Made by a program: the position numbers and the translations under genes. From Vitis vinifera (taxonomy: Eukaryota; Streptophyta; Magnoliopsida; Vitales; Vitaceae): DNA of 64,000 nt. Location of the stretch: positions 15,721,001 through 15,785,000 of the forward strand of contig NC_081812.1 in the NCBI RefSeq assembly GCF_030704535.1. The letters run 5' to 3'. Below, one piece after another: positions 24,151 to 37,839 of the stretch; the first letter of the stretch is position 1; each line of letters opens with the position of its first letter. Under the pieces are notes generated by a model. The model was given only the letters and a program-made list of their open reading frames with translations. It made no database searches and was not told where the DNA came from.

Positions 24151-27100
24151 GATTAAATATCATTACACATCATAACTAGGTTTTCATAGGAGTAATATTT
24201 ACATATATGATTGAAAATAGAACATTCATGAATGAGGAAAGTTCTTATTCTGAATGAGATAATATTAAATCATTGTTAACTTACGTTTTTATCATGTATC
24301 CTCACTCAAACGATGAGGTTAAAAAAGGAAAAAATAGGACATTCTTAGAGATATACAACCATGTTATTTAATAATCCCAATAGTAAAAAAAAAAAAAAAA
24401 TGTTTGAAAAATTCATCGGATGGTTAAGATTAAACCGTGACAATATTAAGGATATAATAAGTGGATTATTCAAGTACCAAATTATTGAATTTATTTAAAT
24501 AATGTTTAATTTTAATAAAATTATAAGAAATAGTTGAAAAAGATAATGGAGTGGAATTCAAGTAAGGTAGAAAAAGTCGTCATTTTCAACTTAAATATAC
24601 AAAAGTCGAAAAAGGAAGTTAATTTTATTTAGGAGATGTAGTTTCAATTTGTATTTAGAAACCATATTTAGAATATGTAACAAAAATAAATTTACTATTT
24701 TTAAAATACGGTTGAACAAAAAAACCCCAATATCACATCTTCATGCTCGTAAGATAGCTAAAATGAACAAATATGTGAAATAATTCTCAAATTTGAAACT
24801 ATTTGAACAAAAAAACTATCATTTTGATCAAAATTTCAAATATTTTTATTTGCATTTCTATCTGATCAAGTATCATAGGATCCAGCTGTGTGAACACCTA
24901 TTAGCCAGAGTCATTATCAGCTGCAACCCTAAGTCAATCATAATGGGGTTAAACTTTATACATCACTAATCATAGGCCAGCCGTACGAGTGGAGGCATCA
25001 TCCCAAACTCTACCATCTAAAACAATTTCTCTAAGCTTTATTAAAAGTCACTAGGAGCCTTAATTAGAATTTCGAGGAACTTTATTACAAATCAGGAACA
25101 GTGAAATTTTGTGCTAATTAAAAAAATTGACCCACTGACTCGAGAAAATCAACCATGCACGCCTTCCGTATGAATTTGAGAATTGACAATCGTACAAGGC
25201 AAGCCACCTTCAAATCTTTCTCCACTGGTAAAAATTGCTCTAAGATTGCTTTGCAGAATCCCAAAAGGATGGTTTACGCATCCCCAAATGACTCCATTCA
25301 AGGCACCCCGACTAAAAGCATTTTACTCAAAAGGATTTTTAGGACAAGCATTTGATAATTTATTTTTAATATTTTAAAAAATATTTTTTCATATATAATA
25401 TTTTATTTTTAATGATTTTATACATTTATATAATTATTTTTTAAAATAATCCTTAAAAAATAATTAAAAATAGTAAAAGACAATATCCCCTTAAAACATC
25501 TCATTCTTTGTTTTCTAAAACAAAAAATATAAAATAATTTTTTATTATCAAATTTACTTTTATGATTTTTATTTAAAAAAATAAAAAATTGTTCTCGAAA
25601 ATAATTATTACATAGGTCTCATATTTAGTATAAATATGTTTTTTTTACTCATGATGTTTTTATAAAATATTTTTAATTATTTTCTACCATTTTTTTAGAA
25701 TTATTTTTAAAAATGATTACATGTCTATATATTAAAAATAAAACCCTAAATATTAAAATTATTTTAAAATTACATTTAAAAACATTAAAAAAAAAATATC
25801 TTAAGTTTTTAAATAGATTTTTATTTTATAAAAATTAAACAACAAATTAAAAAAATTATTATCCAAAACTGTTTTTGAAAACGAAATAAACCCGATTTTC
25901 TAACACGTAACATTTTCAATTTAATGGCACGTTTCTCGGGGGAGAAATTGGAGGGTGACTAGAAGGCATTTGAATCATATGATGCGTAGATGTGACTTTT
26001 TAAATATGAATTTTTATCTTGTAGCTGTATGTTATTGACCAGTATAGGAAAAAGAATAGAAAAAGCGAAGCCAGGTGGAAGGCTTACATGAGGAGGAAGT
26101 CAAAAAGAGGAAACGTCGGCAATTAAAGGATATTTGTCATGAGAAAGCTGTAGTTTTCACGTTTGTTCTTTTCTCCCCTTTTTATTTTTGGCTTAAATAA
26201 TTGTTGTAATTTTAATTTTAAATAATTTAGAAAAGAGAATTCTACCGTGCCTTCCGGAGGTATTATGTCTTGATTTTTTTCACTTATTTATAAAATATTA
26301 AAAAGCATATTAAGTTTGATTTTGCTTACTAATATGTGATAATGCTTAATTATTCGACTTTTGAAAAGAAGAAAAAGTTAGGAAACATAATGAAAACTCT
26401 TTGAATATTATTTATTCCTCGGATGAAATTAAAAGTTATTCCAAAATAGTTCATTATCAATTTAAGAATTTTAAGAAAAAAATGGAAAATTTTATATTTT
26501 TTGTTATGATTTTCTTTATAATTTTTGGAAATCAAGAAATCAAATTAGTAAAATTACTAGACAGCAATTTTTTCTTAAATTGAAAAAATGAAATCAATTT
26601 TTAAAATTTTTTATTTATAAAAATTTAATTTTCATTATTTAAAATGTAAAATATAAGATAAAGATTAAAGACAAACAAGTGGAACGAAAAGTCCAAATTG
26701 ACATAAAATAAAAAATTTGGAAATTGAAAACCAGGGAGCAGGGATGCAGAGTCCGACACTGTAACCGGCAGAGATGCCATCGGACGGCTGAGAGGGAGAG
26801 CGGCGGGAATGGAAGGCTGAGATGAACCCGGGAAAAGCGCGTCAAAAAATCCGTGTGATTTATTGAAAGAGACGTGGAGGAGAAAAGAGCAGATGTGTGT
26901 ATAAGTGAAAAATGAATCTGAAAAAAAATTGATCGAAAAAATATCTGACAACATTAAACAGTGGCTCAAACACACGCGGTCAGTTGCCCGAAATCTCGGC
27001 GGGCAGGTCCAGACTCCGAGGCCACTCTCATTACTTAGATTGCATTGGCCTTCAACTCAGCCGCGCCACCAGCATCAGCCCCACCCGCCCATGACCTCCG

Positions 27101-27171
27101 TGGACGGTGGCGCGTGACGACGGGCGCGGGCGGCCTGGGGACTTATATGCTGAAGGGGAAGATAGGAGGAG

Positions 27172-30100
27172 ATGGGTCAGGGATTGAGTTGTGGTGAAGG
27201 CGCTGATTACAGGTTTTTGGGTGCCGTTGAGGATGGGGACGTGGATTTGGTGGAAGCTATGCTGGAGGAGGAACCTAGTCTTTTGGAACAGAGGGGTGGC
27301 AATGGGAGGCTCCCTGCGCTTCATTTGGCAGCTGCCAAAGGTCGGATCGAGGTGGGTTTGTGTTTTTCTTGATTGATTTCTTGATGGGTTTTGGTTTTCT
27401 TTGGAAAATTTTTTGATGGGTGTTTATCTGTGGTGCATGGTGTGGTGATGGATAGGTGCTTTCTTTGATTTTGGCTCGGTCTGTCAATCCGGATGTCTTG
27501 AATGGGCAGAAACAGGTGATATTTTGTTCTTGATCAGTGTTTGTTTCGACATGGAACTCTCATTTTTCCTTTTTTGCTTCTGATCGGGAATGCTTTCACT
27601 TCTGTTTTGGTTTTTTGTTTTTTCCTCTCTTCTCCACCTCTTCTGTGGATTGATTTCTTCTGTTTGGAATTGATTTAGACGCCTCTTATGTTGGCTGCAA
27701 TGCATGGAAAGATATATTGCGTGCAAAAGCTTCTTGAAGCAGGAGCGAATGTATGTTTCTTCATATGAGCTCTGATGGTCTTTTTTGAATTTGGCATTTG
27801 AACTGTAATAGAGAAATTGATGTTGGGTTATAATTGAAACTTCTTTCAGATTTTGATGTTTGATTCTCGTCATGGAAGAACCTGCTTGCATTATGCTGCT
27901 TACTATGGCCATTCTGATTGCCTCCAAGCTATTCTTTCTGCTGCCCATTCCACCCCTATTGCAGTTTCTTGGTAAGGTTTTATTTTTCCCCTTCCTTCCC
28001 TGTTTCTCTCTTTCAATTATCAATCATCTGATTTATATTGTCTGGTATGGATTGGAGAGCAGGGGATTTTCAAGATTTGTGAATATAAGAGATGGAAAGG
28101 GAGCAACTCCGTTACATTTAGCAGCCCGCCAAAGGAGGTCTGATTGTGTTCATATCCTCCTAAGCCGTGGCGCATTAGTCTGTGCTTCAACCAGTGGATA
28201 CTGGTAATTTATTTTAGTCTCTGCATTCTGCTCAATTGTTAGGTGTCATATTTGCCCTTCTAATTCATGGAGGTTATAACTGCAGCTACCCGGGAAGTAC
28301 ACCCCTTCATTTGGCAGCTCGTGGAGGGTCCTTAGATACTGTTCGGGAATTGCTTGCATGGGGAGCAGATCGACTTCACCGAGATTCATCTGGGTAAACC
28401 TCAATAATCATATCTTGACAGGCATTTTTTTTTGGTTCATTTACTCTGTTTCTGAAGTATATAATGCAGTCTCCCAGCAACTAAGGTAACTAAATTTAGC
28501 TTGCACTTGGTGGACTCTTTTTTTGATGCTCAACCCCTTTAGACAATCTGAAAATTGCCTTCTCCATTAAAGAGCTACTTGGAAATAATTGAAGATGGGA
28601 ATTTAAACTTTAATTATAAAACAGAAGGAGAAAGTCGTCTTCACAAATCTGCATTTGATATCACAGGAAAGATCCAAGAACTCATTTTAGAAAACTTCAA
28701 CTCCCATGTGCATGCATTAACTGTTGCACAAAGGAATGCATTCGTGCTTACCTACTTATATTTGAATTTGTGGGTATGAACTCTTGAAACTGCATTAGAA
28801 TGCTAAAAAAGTACTAAAAAAGAATGTAGGGAAATGACTTTTTGGGCAACATCATTTTCATTTTATGGAAAATAGCTGCCTTTTTATGCCTCTTTGTGTT
28901 CATACTATGCCATTTGCAGTAAGAAATCTTTAGTATGTTCACATGCCTCAGGCAAAAGAATTCCTACTCCACTTCTCCTGAGAGCATTGCTGCATCCCTA
29001 TCCCCATAGTCCTAATATTGTACGAGTTCTGCTTCATTATTTGATGGCTAGAGTCTAGTTAAAAGTTTCTGAAGGTCTGCTTTTGGAACTTACCATTAAG
29101 GGATGCGTTTCTACAGGAGAATACCATATACAGTTGCCATGAAACACAAGCATGGAGCATGTGCAGCCTTGCTGAACCCTTCAGCAGCAGGGCCCCTTGT
29201 CTGGCCATCACCTTTGAAGTTCATCAGCACACTTAACCCAGAGGCAAAAGCCCTGTTAGAGAGGGCCCTAATAGAGGCAAACAAGGAGAGGGAGAAGGCC
29301 ATATTGAAGGGAACAATCTACTATCTTCCATCCCCTTTGCATTCTGATGGTGGGCTTGATGATGATGCCTCTGAGGTAACACACTTCCTCTTCATTGAGA
29401 TGCATACTTTTCATTTCATACCCTTACATTTATATCATGCCCCAGTTGAATTTTAAAATCCGTCAGCAAAAGAAGTTGTGTGCTTAAAGATCTATCTAAT
29501 GATCCTGGAAACAAATTGGAATTGTTTTCTTTCTATGTCCTGTCCAACAACCTCCTGCAGATATTCTTATTTCCGTATTTTATTTTATTTACCCAATCAG
29601 TGAGATCAATTTTAGGTTTATATACAAAGCCCAGCTATGTCTTTACAATTTGGAGATGATCAACAAAATGGCCGGGAATTCTCTTCTAGGAAATCCAACT
29701 TCTGGCTTGAATTTCAAATATGTTGCATATCCAAACAGTTCAATCTTATAAGATCTGGAACTCAAAAATTTTTTAGCAAAGAAGACAATGCTGTGAGTGT
29801 TCAGATGCAGCAAAAACAAGTTTTTACTTGAGTGAGCTCCCTTTATATTTTTTGTTTCATGTTTATTAAGGTAGGCATGAATCAAACATCCATCATCCAG
29901 AGAAGCATTAGTATATAATATCACCATATTTGCTTCGCTATTTGGAATCATCATTCGGTTGTGCCCATTACTAAAAATCGATGACAATTGCTTTTCTTAT
30001 TTTCTGGGAAATTCTTCTCAAACAGGCCAGCGAAGCCGAGCTATGCTGCATATGCTTTGACCAAGTCTGTACGATTGAAGTCCAAGAATGTGGTCACCAG

Positions 30101-30418
30101 ATGTGTGCCCATTGCACCCTGGCGCTATGTTGCCACAACAAGCCCAATCCTACAACGGCCTGTCATACAGTTCCAGTTTGTTGCCCCTTCTGCCGAAGTG
30201 TCATTACCAGATTAGTTGTGGCCCAGATCAAGACCAACGATGACACAGAATTGGAAATTAGTCCCACAAAGCCAAGAAAATCGAGAGAAGGTCGAAATTT
30301 CAGCGAAGGAAGCAGCAGCTTCAAGAGTTTATCTGCAATGGGCTCATTTGGGAAGATGGGTGGGCGCAATCCAAGAAAGGTTGCCACCGAATGCAGCGAG
30401 GAAGTTGATAAGCCTTGA
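27172..30418 (+). CDS. XBAT31/XB3-like ankyrin-repeat RING E3 ubiquitin ligase
   Basis: Eight exons: 27172-27351, 27456-27515, 27679-27750, 27850-27971, 28063-28203, 28286-28393, 29117-29375, 30026-30418, giving 444 residues. Residues 1-7 are MGQGLSC, with Gly2 and Cys7 suited to N-myristoylation and palmitoylation. Ankyrin repeats span about 12-230, with TPLMLAAMHG, TCLHYAAYYGH, TPLHLAARQRR and TPLHLAARGG as repeat cores. A conserved linker with PLVWPSPLKFI follows. A C3HC4 RING finger lies at about 321-372 (CCICFDQ, CGHQMCAHC, CPFCRS). The last part is basic and Ser-rich with NFSEGSSSFK. Exon pattern and sequence match Arabidopsis XBAT31 and rice XB3. It should transfer ubiquitin at the plasma membrane or in the cytosol; rice XB3 partners the immune receptor XA21. 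The retained frame after 28393 is intron. Confidence 0.95.
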
Positions 30419-31252
30419 TCAGTTCACTTCCAAGCCTGGACCTCATTAGGTGTGTAGCTCGAGCTCCAGTTTCTTCTATACAAATTTTGATAATAATTAA
30501 GGTCATTGAGAAGTATAAGAGCTCAAGCAAGATGTATTTTTTGTAATGGGTTTGGTTTTGTTGGATCTTCTTGTAATACCCTGCTCCACTCTAGTTTACA
30601 GATGCAGCAATGCCTTCAATGTTTGGTTGTGTAATACCACATGTTTTGATTATAAGAAAAGGCCAAGATTCTTAAACTGCTGCTCAACCATTGTGGATAT
30701 TTTCAATTTCGTTTCCAAGCCAGTGTTAATCCACTCTTTTTCAGTCTCTTGTGGAAGAATGGAAAATTTTGTTTATTACCTTAGATTTTTGCTTGGGCCA
30801 CCTCTCTCTTTCTTCACTGTAAAACAAAGCTGCTCCTAGAAATGATCACATGGATAACATCGAATTTTCTGATGAAATGATGACAGCGCCGATCGCTGTT
30901 GAGAAACCCAATCAATATAGTAAGGGATAAGGGTAAAAGCACTGTAAGAATATTTTGAAAGGCACGGCTTTAAATGAAAGAGAGAGTCCTAATATTGTAT
31001 TAGGCCTTAAAAGACTACACTAATCAATAAAATGAAATTGGAGTAGTCTTAACAAGGCTGGTTCCTGAGTCCTGACAGACACCCTGCAAATCAATAAAAA
31101 AGACCCTCCTCAGGTGAGTTGGGAATTTACTATTCAAGGAGGAGAGAGCCATCTCTTGAAATAATGCAATTTGAAATTGAATTCATGATCATGAACATGA
31201 GATCCAAACCCCAAGAAGAAAAGAAACATAAAAAATAGTTCAGCCAAGCTAA
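30419..31252. other. Converging 3' flanks
   Basis: Holds the 3' UTRs of the XBAT31-like gene (+) and of the minus-strand unknown gene that ends at 31253. No other feature was seen. Confidence 0.5.
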
Positions 31253-32767
31253 TCATTTAAGTAGTTGTCCGCACAGACATGGAAACAATACTCCATACCC
31301 ATTATCATGCTCCAACAAGTCTCTGTTGGATTGTCCTCCATCCTCCGAACCCAGGGGGGTACTAGACCGAGGAGCAACTTGGTCACCAATGAACAGAGAG
31401 TTTGTATCAGGAACAGGCAGTGCATTTGAGAAATCATCAGGCCCTGGAATTGTTGGGCTCTGATTTCTCCTGTAGCCCGTGGCAGCTCTCCTCTCTGCCT
31501 CAAGAAAATGACCGAGGGATGGTGTATCTTTCATGCAAACTGCGTCGGTGTTTAGCCTTGAGCACAGAGAAAATAACCAAGTTTTGGACTTGTAGTTCTT
31601 TTTGTCTTTGAGGGTTTCTGACATTCTTCCCCTTGTTGATCTTCTTGAGAGGTCTAGAATGCTCGACAGACCTATGAGGCTCCCGAGAGTGATGCTCTTG
31701 TCATGGAAGAATGAACCAGTGGACTGAAATCCATCATAATTAAAATTCAGAGACAACAAAAATCGAAACAAAATCATGGACTCTTTAATCATGTTGAAAT
31801 TGATTCACGTATGCAGTTCTCTATTCTTGATAATGAAAAAGCACATCCTCCAGAGGTTGATCCGGTGTCATATTCCTATAGAATCTAGCTTACCCTGCCT
31901 CTGAACTCAATTGCCCATGCCAGTTCTCTTCTGGTATTGAGCATTAAAAGCAGCATATGATATCAAGTCTAGAAAAAGATGAATTTATTAAAGGCTCCAT
32001 GGAAACAAATAAAAGAGACGACACTTCCTGAAATGCCATCATATCATACAAAATCATGTGGAGAAAGTAAAGTGATTTGGGCTTATAATCAGCCGGACCC
32101 AGAAAATAAAATGACATTAAAAACTGCTGGTACAGAGGGTAGATGTGAAGCTTGAGAGAAATGATGTTCTGTTAGCTGGTATTTAAATGTAAGAATCAAT
32201 AGACCTAAAAGATTAAATGGGTATGACTCTGTTAGGTGCTCTGTGTATCTACATTGAAAACCTGAACAATTTCACAGGCTTTGTCATATTTCAATACTTT
32301 CCCTGTTCTCCGGAGCACGAATGAAAAAAGGAAACACGGGTATAGTCAAACAGATATTCCTATAATGTCTATCAAAGAACTATTCACTGTAGTCTAGACT
32401 CTAGAATCAAACAGAGCCCTAAAACTAAATAAATAAAAATAAAAATAATAATAAATATACTGCTGACCTCTGTGTCAAGATCTGAAGAAGAGTCAGTGTT
32501 GGTGGGAGAAGCAGTGAGCAGAGTGCTGAAGGAGACTGATCCAGAAAGATTACGATTTCTCACCAAGCCAACTCTCAAATTTACTGGCTGCAATCCAAGC
32601 GGCCATCCATCCTCCTGCCGTCAAAAAATGAATCAAATTAACCAAATGGGATCAGGTCAAATACCCATAAAACCTCCAGTGAATCTAGAGCGGCACCTAT
32701 GATAACACCAAAACACCATTAGAGAGAGAGAGGGAGAGACAGGACAAATGGGTACCTGTTGAGCCAT
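31253..32767 (-). CDS. Conserved plant protein of unknown function (At1g68490/At1g13390-like)
   Basis: Three coding exons on the minus strand: 32756-32767, 32468-32614, 31253-31723, totalling 209 residues. The first exon codes only MAQQ. The second gives EDGWPLGLQPVNLRVGLVR and a Ser/Thr-rich stretch ending SSSDLDTE; the third begins STGSFFHDKSITLGSLIG, followed by SRRSTRGR, a Lys-rich patch, WLFSLCSR and a C-terminus ending FPCLCGQLLK. I recall this architecture from a small uncharacterised plant family; no catalytic motif, signal peptide or membrane segment is visible. Cys near both the middle and the end could be lipid or metal sites, which is speculation. The leader upstream to about 33170 probably contains an intron. 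Confidence 0.8.
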
Positions 32768-34114
32768 ATCCCCTATTTCAGCAGGTACCGGGAAGAAATG
32801 GGACTGATTGATGATAATGTAAAATACTAACAGAAGCCCGGTGAGGTGACCTCAGAGAAAGAAAAGGACTGTCATTTCCGCCACTATTGACTATAGTAAT
32901 GCTACAAATAAAACAAAAGCAGGAAAAAAAAATGCCAAGGAGACAGTAATGATGTATAAGTGTTGACAGGAAAGGGTGAATAAGAATAGAGAAATCCTAA
33001 AGCAACATAGGAGGTGGAGTGGTGTGTGAGAAGAATGAGTGATAGAGAAGAGGGGCTGAGAGAGAGTGAATGACGTCTTACCATTCCTCTGAACACCGCC
33101 TTGGAGGCAGTATTTGATGGTGGAAGTTGAGAGAGAGTGGCTGAATCAATAATTTTGTACACGACTCTCTAGCCTGAGTAGCCTCTTACCAGGCTGCCAC
33201 TGTGAAAAAGGAAACTCACTCTGCCACCCACGCACTGCACCTCCCCACTCACTACTGCGATGAGGGGCATTTCTGGAATTTAACGTTACAGGTCGAATCA
33301 CCCAATTTTTGGATTCATATGTAGAAGAGATATTAAAAATCATAATATGAGAGAATTTTAATTTACATAATAATAAATTACTTTTATTCCTGTATCTCTC
33401 AATCCTGCAGTGTTGCCATGAATTTCATGCAAAGATTAGGATTGAAAAGCTTTTAAGAAAATACATTCAGAAGCAAATCATCCTCAGATGCTATTTTTCT
33501 TTGGACATAGGAGATTCCCATTAAAGGACTGAAATGTTGAAAAGGGCAGGATTGTGCTTTTGGTGTACATCAACTCTTTCGTCCTGTCTGCTGTCACTGA
33601 GCTCGACCTTTTTCTTTTTGGTCCACAAGTTGTTCTTGTAATCCAGTCATGGACAAGCTAATGATCGAGTGATGCACAGCAGCACCAAACATTTGGTGTC
33701 TTTTCCCACATCCACCATTGGATCGATGTTCTACATTGATCATACAATATTACCAATGACACACACACACCCTCCTCATACATTTTAATCTCTCCTCAAA
33801 GAAAATGTGCCACATTTGGGGCCTTGAAAAAAATCTATGGTTGATAAGCAATCACAGCTTTAAGGTGTGGCTGCACAAAAGGCCTCCTTGAGACAATAGG
33901 TAAAACCAGGAGGAGCTGCGCTGTATCACTTATTCTGGTCTTTGTTCCTGGAATGGATTTCTCTCTTTCTATTTTCAAAGTCAAATTGAATCAAATGGTA
34001 CAAGTTACAGAGTGCTTTCAAATAGTACAGGGTTACTGTGGGGTCTCAAGAGAATTTCCTTCTCTTCATTTTTCATTCCTCATTTCTCAGTATCCTACAA
34101 TTGTGATAATTTCT
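32768..34114. other. Leader of the minus-strand gene and intergenic DNA
   Basis: Positions 32768 to about 33170 are likely 5' UTR and promoter of the MAQQ gene, with purine-rich tracts on this strand. From about 33.2 to 34.1 kb nothing coding was recognised; the 3' UTR of the next minus-strand gene lies near 34.1 kb. Confidence 0.4.
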
Positions 34115-37100
34115 TTATCTTTGGCCATGGTTCCCTCCAGGTCGATACTCTCCTATTCCTAGCAGGTCCTGCGAATTCACAGTTATAGATAGATTAGCGG
34201 AAATTGGGACTTACAGTGTGTCATATAAAACATGGAACAACAGTTAGTTGATAACATTATACTGTAAGAGGTAAACTTCTTGCAGGCATTGGGACTAGCA
34301 ATCAGAGAGAATAAATCAATGGAATTCAAAGAAAAGAAAAATTGGAAATGAGCATTGGCATAAATGGGAATTGGGAAATGGAACAATGCGCTCAAGTTTA
34401 TCTCCAAACTTTAATTAATGTAATGGTGGTGATACATTACAACCTAGCCTATTGAGACATTCAGTCGATAACCAAGGAGCCTCTGAAGCATGAAAGCATG
34501 TTAACAGATAAGGCATGGTTGCAGCACTTCCAAACTAATCTAATTCAGCTATTGTCTCTGGGTTCTCAAATGTAGTTCAAATCCTATACTTGTATTTTGT
34601 TTATGTAGTCTATAGAATGGAAGGTCTCATATTCTCTTTTTCATTGCATTAAAGATGCCCACCAACTAATGAAGCGCATTCAAAATTTGGATTCCAAATT
34701 TTGTATTCAATGTTTTCTTGTTTCTTCCATTAATTTTTCCCTCGGTTTCACAATGCTATCAATCATCACTATTTTGCATGACAAAAAGTAAGCTTCAAGA
34801 AACTATGAGAAAATAGTTGATACAAATAGTGCAGTCCGAGATGGAATGCTAGCTCAGTGAAGTTTGAACCTCAGACCAGATATAATGTATTGGCACATTG
34901 TTTCACTATTCTTTCCACATTCTTTGTGCTTCTTTCAAATGTTCATTATCCAATTGGTTTGTTGAAGTTATAAGTAAAACAATTGTTTTACTTGGGCAAA
35001 TAATAATAATAAATGACTTCATGGAGGTTCAAAGAAAAGGAAGAAGAATTTTCAAATCAATGTAATGGGGTTAAAGACCAGTATGGCAGATTGAAAATTT
35101 GTCATGACAAACTACAGAGTTATATTTGCAGATCTTTAAGGTTTCATTGTTCCCAAATCCAGCTAGTCATTCACTATTAGATGTTACAATGCCTTGTGGC
35201 ACAAAGTTGAGCAACTGTAAAACCAACATGCCATAAAGTGACCACTTAGAATGAGGGAAATAAAATGAATCCTTTATAAGGTAAGAAATGAGGATAGATT
35301 CACAAATGAATGCTCTTGTGGGACATCAGAGGCCTAACCTATTGAGAACAAGATTAATTCAGCCAAGATGGTTGGTAATGTTCAACAAAAAATGAGGCAT
35401 AATCTATATTGAGAACAAGGTTAATTTGGCTAAGATGGCTGGTCACATTCAAAAAAACCGTTTTTACATTTCACCATCCTTATCTTGGGAAGTGGTTAGG
35501 GAACCAGCTTGAATGAGATAGTGAAAGGAACAAGTCATATATAACAAATAGTACATTTCTGTGAGCCTGCAGGGAAAAATGAACTACCTGGCATGCTTTA
35601 TTTTTGGCTCGGGTTTCTGCTGTGCTAGGAATATCATGATTTGGCTTTAAAAACCTCTTCTCACGCCGTTCACATGAGCCCCATCCATCTGAGAATCTCC
35701 CACCCCTAGAAACAAAGATAAAGTATAGAACAGTGATAAAGATGCGACAAAAATATTCATGACACTGGATTTCAATTTTATGACTTTGTTCACAAAATCC
35801 AATAAAAAAAAGGGGAAAAACATACTGCATGTATGCCCGAACAACAAATTCAGCACGCTGAACATTACGATTTTCATCAAATTCAATGGTCTTATCCTTG
35901 ATTTCATAAGAGAGATTAAAGTAACATGACATCTTCCTCCAACCTATAAAACAAATAAGCTCCATGACAAATCCATCAATAATTTTGAGAAAAAAAAGGG
36001 CACAGTACTACCTTTATCTTTACCTGATTTTTTAATAAAAGGGTTTCCAGAAATCATAGTGTAATCAGTTTTCTCCAGAATCTGTCCATTGAAATAATAC
36101 AAACACATTATTTGTTTAAAACCAGACAGATCGAGCAAGCAAATTTGAGGATGGTGGAGGGACAGAAACCTCCAGACGGTTATCAAAGAAACTACATAGT
36201 GATGTCCTTAGAAGGCAGGTGCTTGCACAGAGGTGTTTGCGCATGAGCATTAAAGACTATCGGTATAAAGCATCTACACAACTTTGTGCATGAACAGCCA
36301 TGTCGTTCAGTGTGTTGAACTTTCAAAACCTTGAATTAAATAAGTATGCAAACATGCCTGTGGGTGAAGTAACCATGGATAGAAGTGCAATCAGATTTCA
36401 GAAGCTGCCATCTCAATGCCTCCATTAGTATAAGTTGACAGAGAAACATTCTCAGTTCAATTAAACCTGAATCTTAGACTAAATATTGCCCTTGTCTGAG
36501 AATCGATATTAGAAACTTGTGAGCTCTATGTATACAGTATACTAACAAGCTAATCATGGGGCCAAGTCTGCAAAACTCATATGATGAGCAGATGAAAGAC
36601 AAAACAGATGGACAAAGTCCAACACCAAACAGAAACATGATATCCTGCATGCCGAGCAAAATAATAGAGATGAGATGAATAAGACAGATGTTTTGTGTAA
36701 GAGCACTCACCCCAAACAATGCTTAAAAACACCTAATAGCATCCAGGGAAAGGAACACAAAAGACTTATGCTGCTTTGAATCCAACTTCTAACTATAATC
36801 CTAGCTCAAGTCAAATGAAATGAAAACAATAAAATGATAAAAGAGGAAAATGAAAAACTAAGATTTACCATCTAATCTAATTAGAAATTTAAGACTATTG
36901 ATCGTGGGTTAAAGCTTAATTGTTAGTGTCACTGCTTGACTTAACACCAAATTTCTGAAGAATGGCTGGTAAGGTTCCTGCTCACAAGGAATTTTCCCAC
37001 TCTTTTCTCAGGGTAAGCAATGCAAATTTTAACGGATAACCTGCAATAATAATGCTAAAAGGCGACTTGTACAAGCCCAATAGCCCAACAGACTGAACAA

Positions 37101-37839
37101 TTTCTTACAATTAATTCTCTAGCTTTAACAGTTTATAATCTCACATCAGTAGTAGTAAATTTGGGTTTCATCATACAAACACAATCGGAAGCTCATAAAC
37201 ACAGCGTTTAACAGAAAGAAAAAAAAAAAAGGAAACAAGAAAAAGGGGGCCAAGTAAAATCGCAATTGAAATGAAGACAAGAGGAAAAGGGATGACGTAA
37301 TTAATTACCGCCATAGCTGCATTCTGGTATTCTTTGAACAATGACACAGTAGGAAACTTGCCAAGCAAGCTATGTCCCACATTCTCCTTATCCTCGACCT
37401 GCCAACGATTCATCTCCGAACCAAGACTGAACTCCGTCACAGAAAACATTCCGGTCTCCGGGGACGACGACGACGAATACGCGGGCGTCTTCGGCGTGCG
37501 CTGCACGTGCTTGACCACAGACAGAGGACTAGTCTCGCTCAATTCCGAAATGCAAGTCCTCGCAATTTTCTGAGGGCGGTGGTGAATCCACGGTTCATGT
37601 AAGACCTCGCCCTGGGGCGAAAACCTAATATCTTTTTCTCCGGAGTGATGGTTTCTAGGGTTTTTGGAGAATCTTGGCGGTGGTGATGGATTTGGAGTTT
37701 GGTGATTGGCGCATTTGATTGTCAGTGTTTTTCGAGATTTGGAAGTGGAGTGCGAGGCTGCAGCGGAGTCGATTACAGCCCACAATGCGGCGTCATCAAG
37801 ATCTTTGTCGTCGACGGGGTAGGGGATCGGCGACGCCAT
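34115..37839 (-). CDS. Conserved plant protein of unknown function, 296 residues
   Basis: Five exons on the minus strand: 37309-37839, 36012-36081, 35826-35943, 35588-35705, 34115-34168, summing to 296 codons plus stop. The N-terminus reads MASPIPYPVDDKDLDDAALW, followed by a Ser/Pro-rich, probably disordered region to about residue 150. The conserved part begins near ILEKTDYTMISGNPFIKKSG, then CYFNLSYEIKDKTIEFDENR, then GGRFSDGWGSCERREKRF and KPNHDIPSTAETRAKNKACQ, with the terminal DLLGIGEYRPG coming from the small last exon 1.4 kb downstream. I recognise the C-terminal block as conserved among plants but know no function. No signal peptide or membrane segment is visible, so a nuclear or cytosolic protein is likely. 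Confidence 0.8.
35340..35460. repeat. Tandem duplication in an intron
   Basis: A segment beginning TATTGAGAACAAG and running through AAGATGG and GGT to a poly-A stretch occurs near 35340 and again near 35407, unit about 67 bp, with several differences. It lies in the last intron of the 296-residue gene. Confidence 0.7.

Larger units (their letters stand above)
20527..26900. other. Long AT-rich gene-free region
   Basis: After the dyskerin promoter there is more than 6 kb with no supportable gene. The DNA is strongly AT-rich, with poly-A runs and long stretches of A/T-only homopolymer words (for example 25380-25900). It contains the hAT-like element, two copies of an AT-rich repeat family and a TA microsatellite, listed separately. 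The frames of 60-116 codons are all low-complexity. Confidence 0.6.

Noticed and set aside
28394-29116. Possible extra coding in the sixth intron of the XBAT31-like gene
   Set aside because: Stops occur in frame and splicing 28393 to 29117 gives the conserved ankyrin-to-linker junction.
33915-33956. Alternative last exon of the 296-residue gene ending EQRPE-stop
   Set aside because: The exon at 34115-34168 gives a conserved DLLGIGEYRPG ending and a clean acceptor, so it is preferred.
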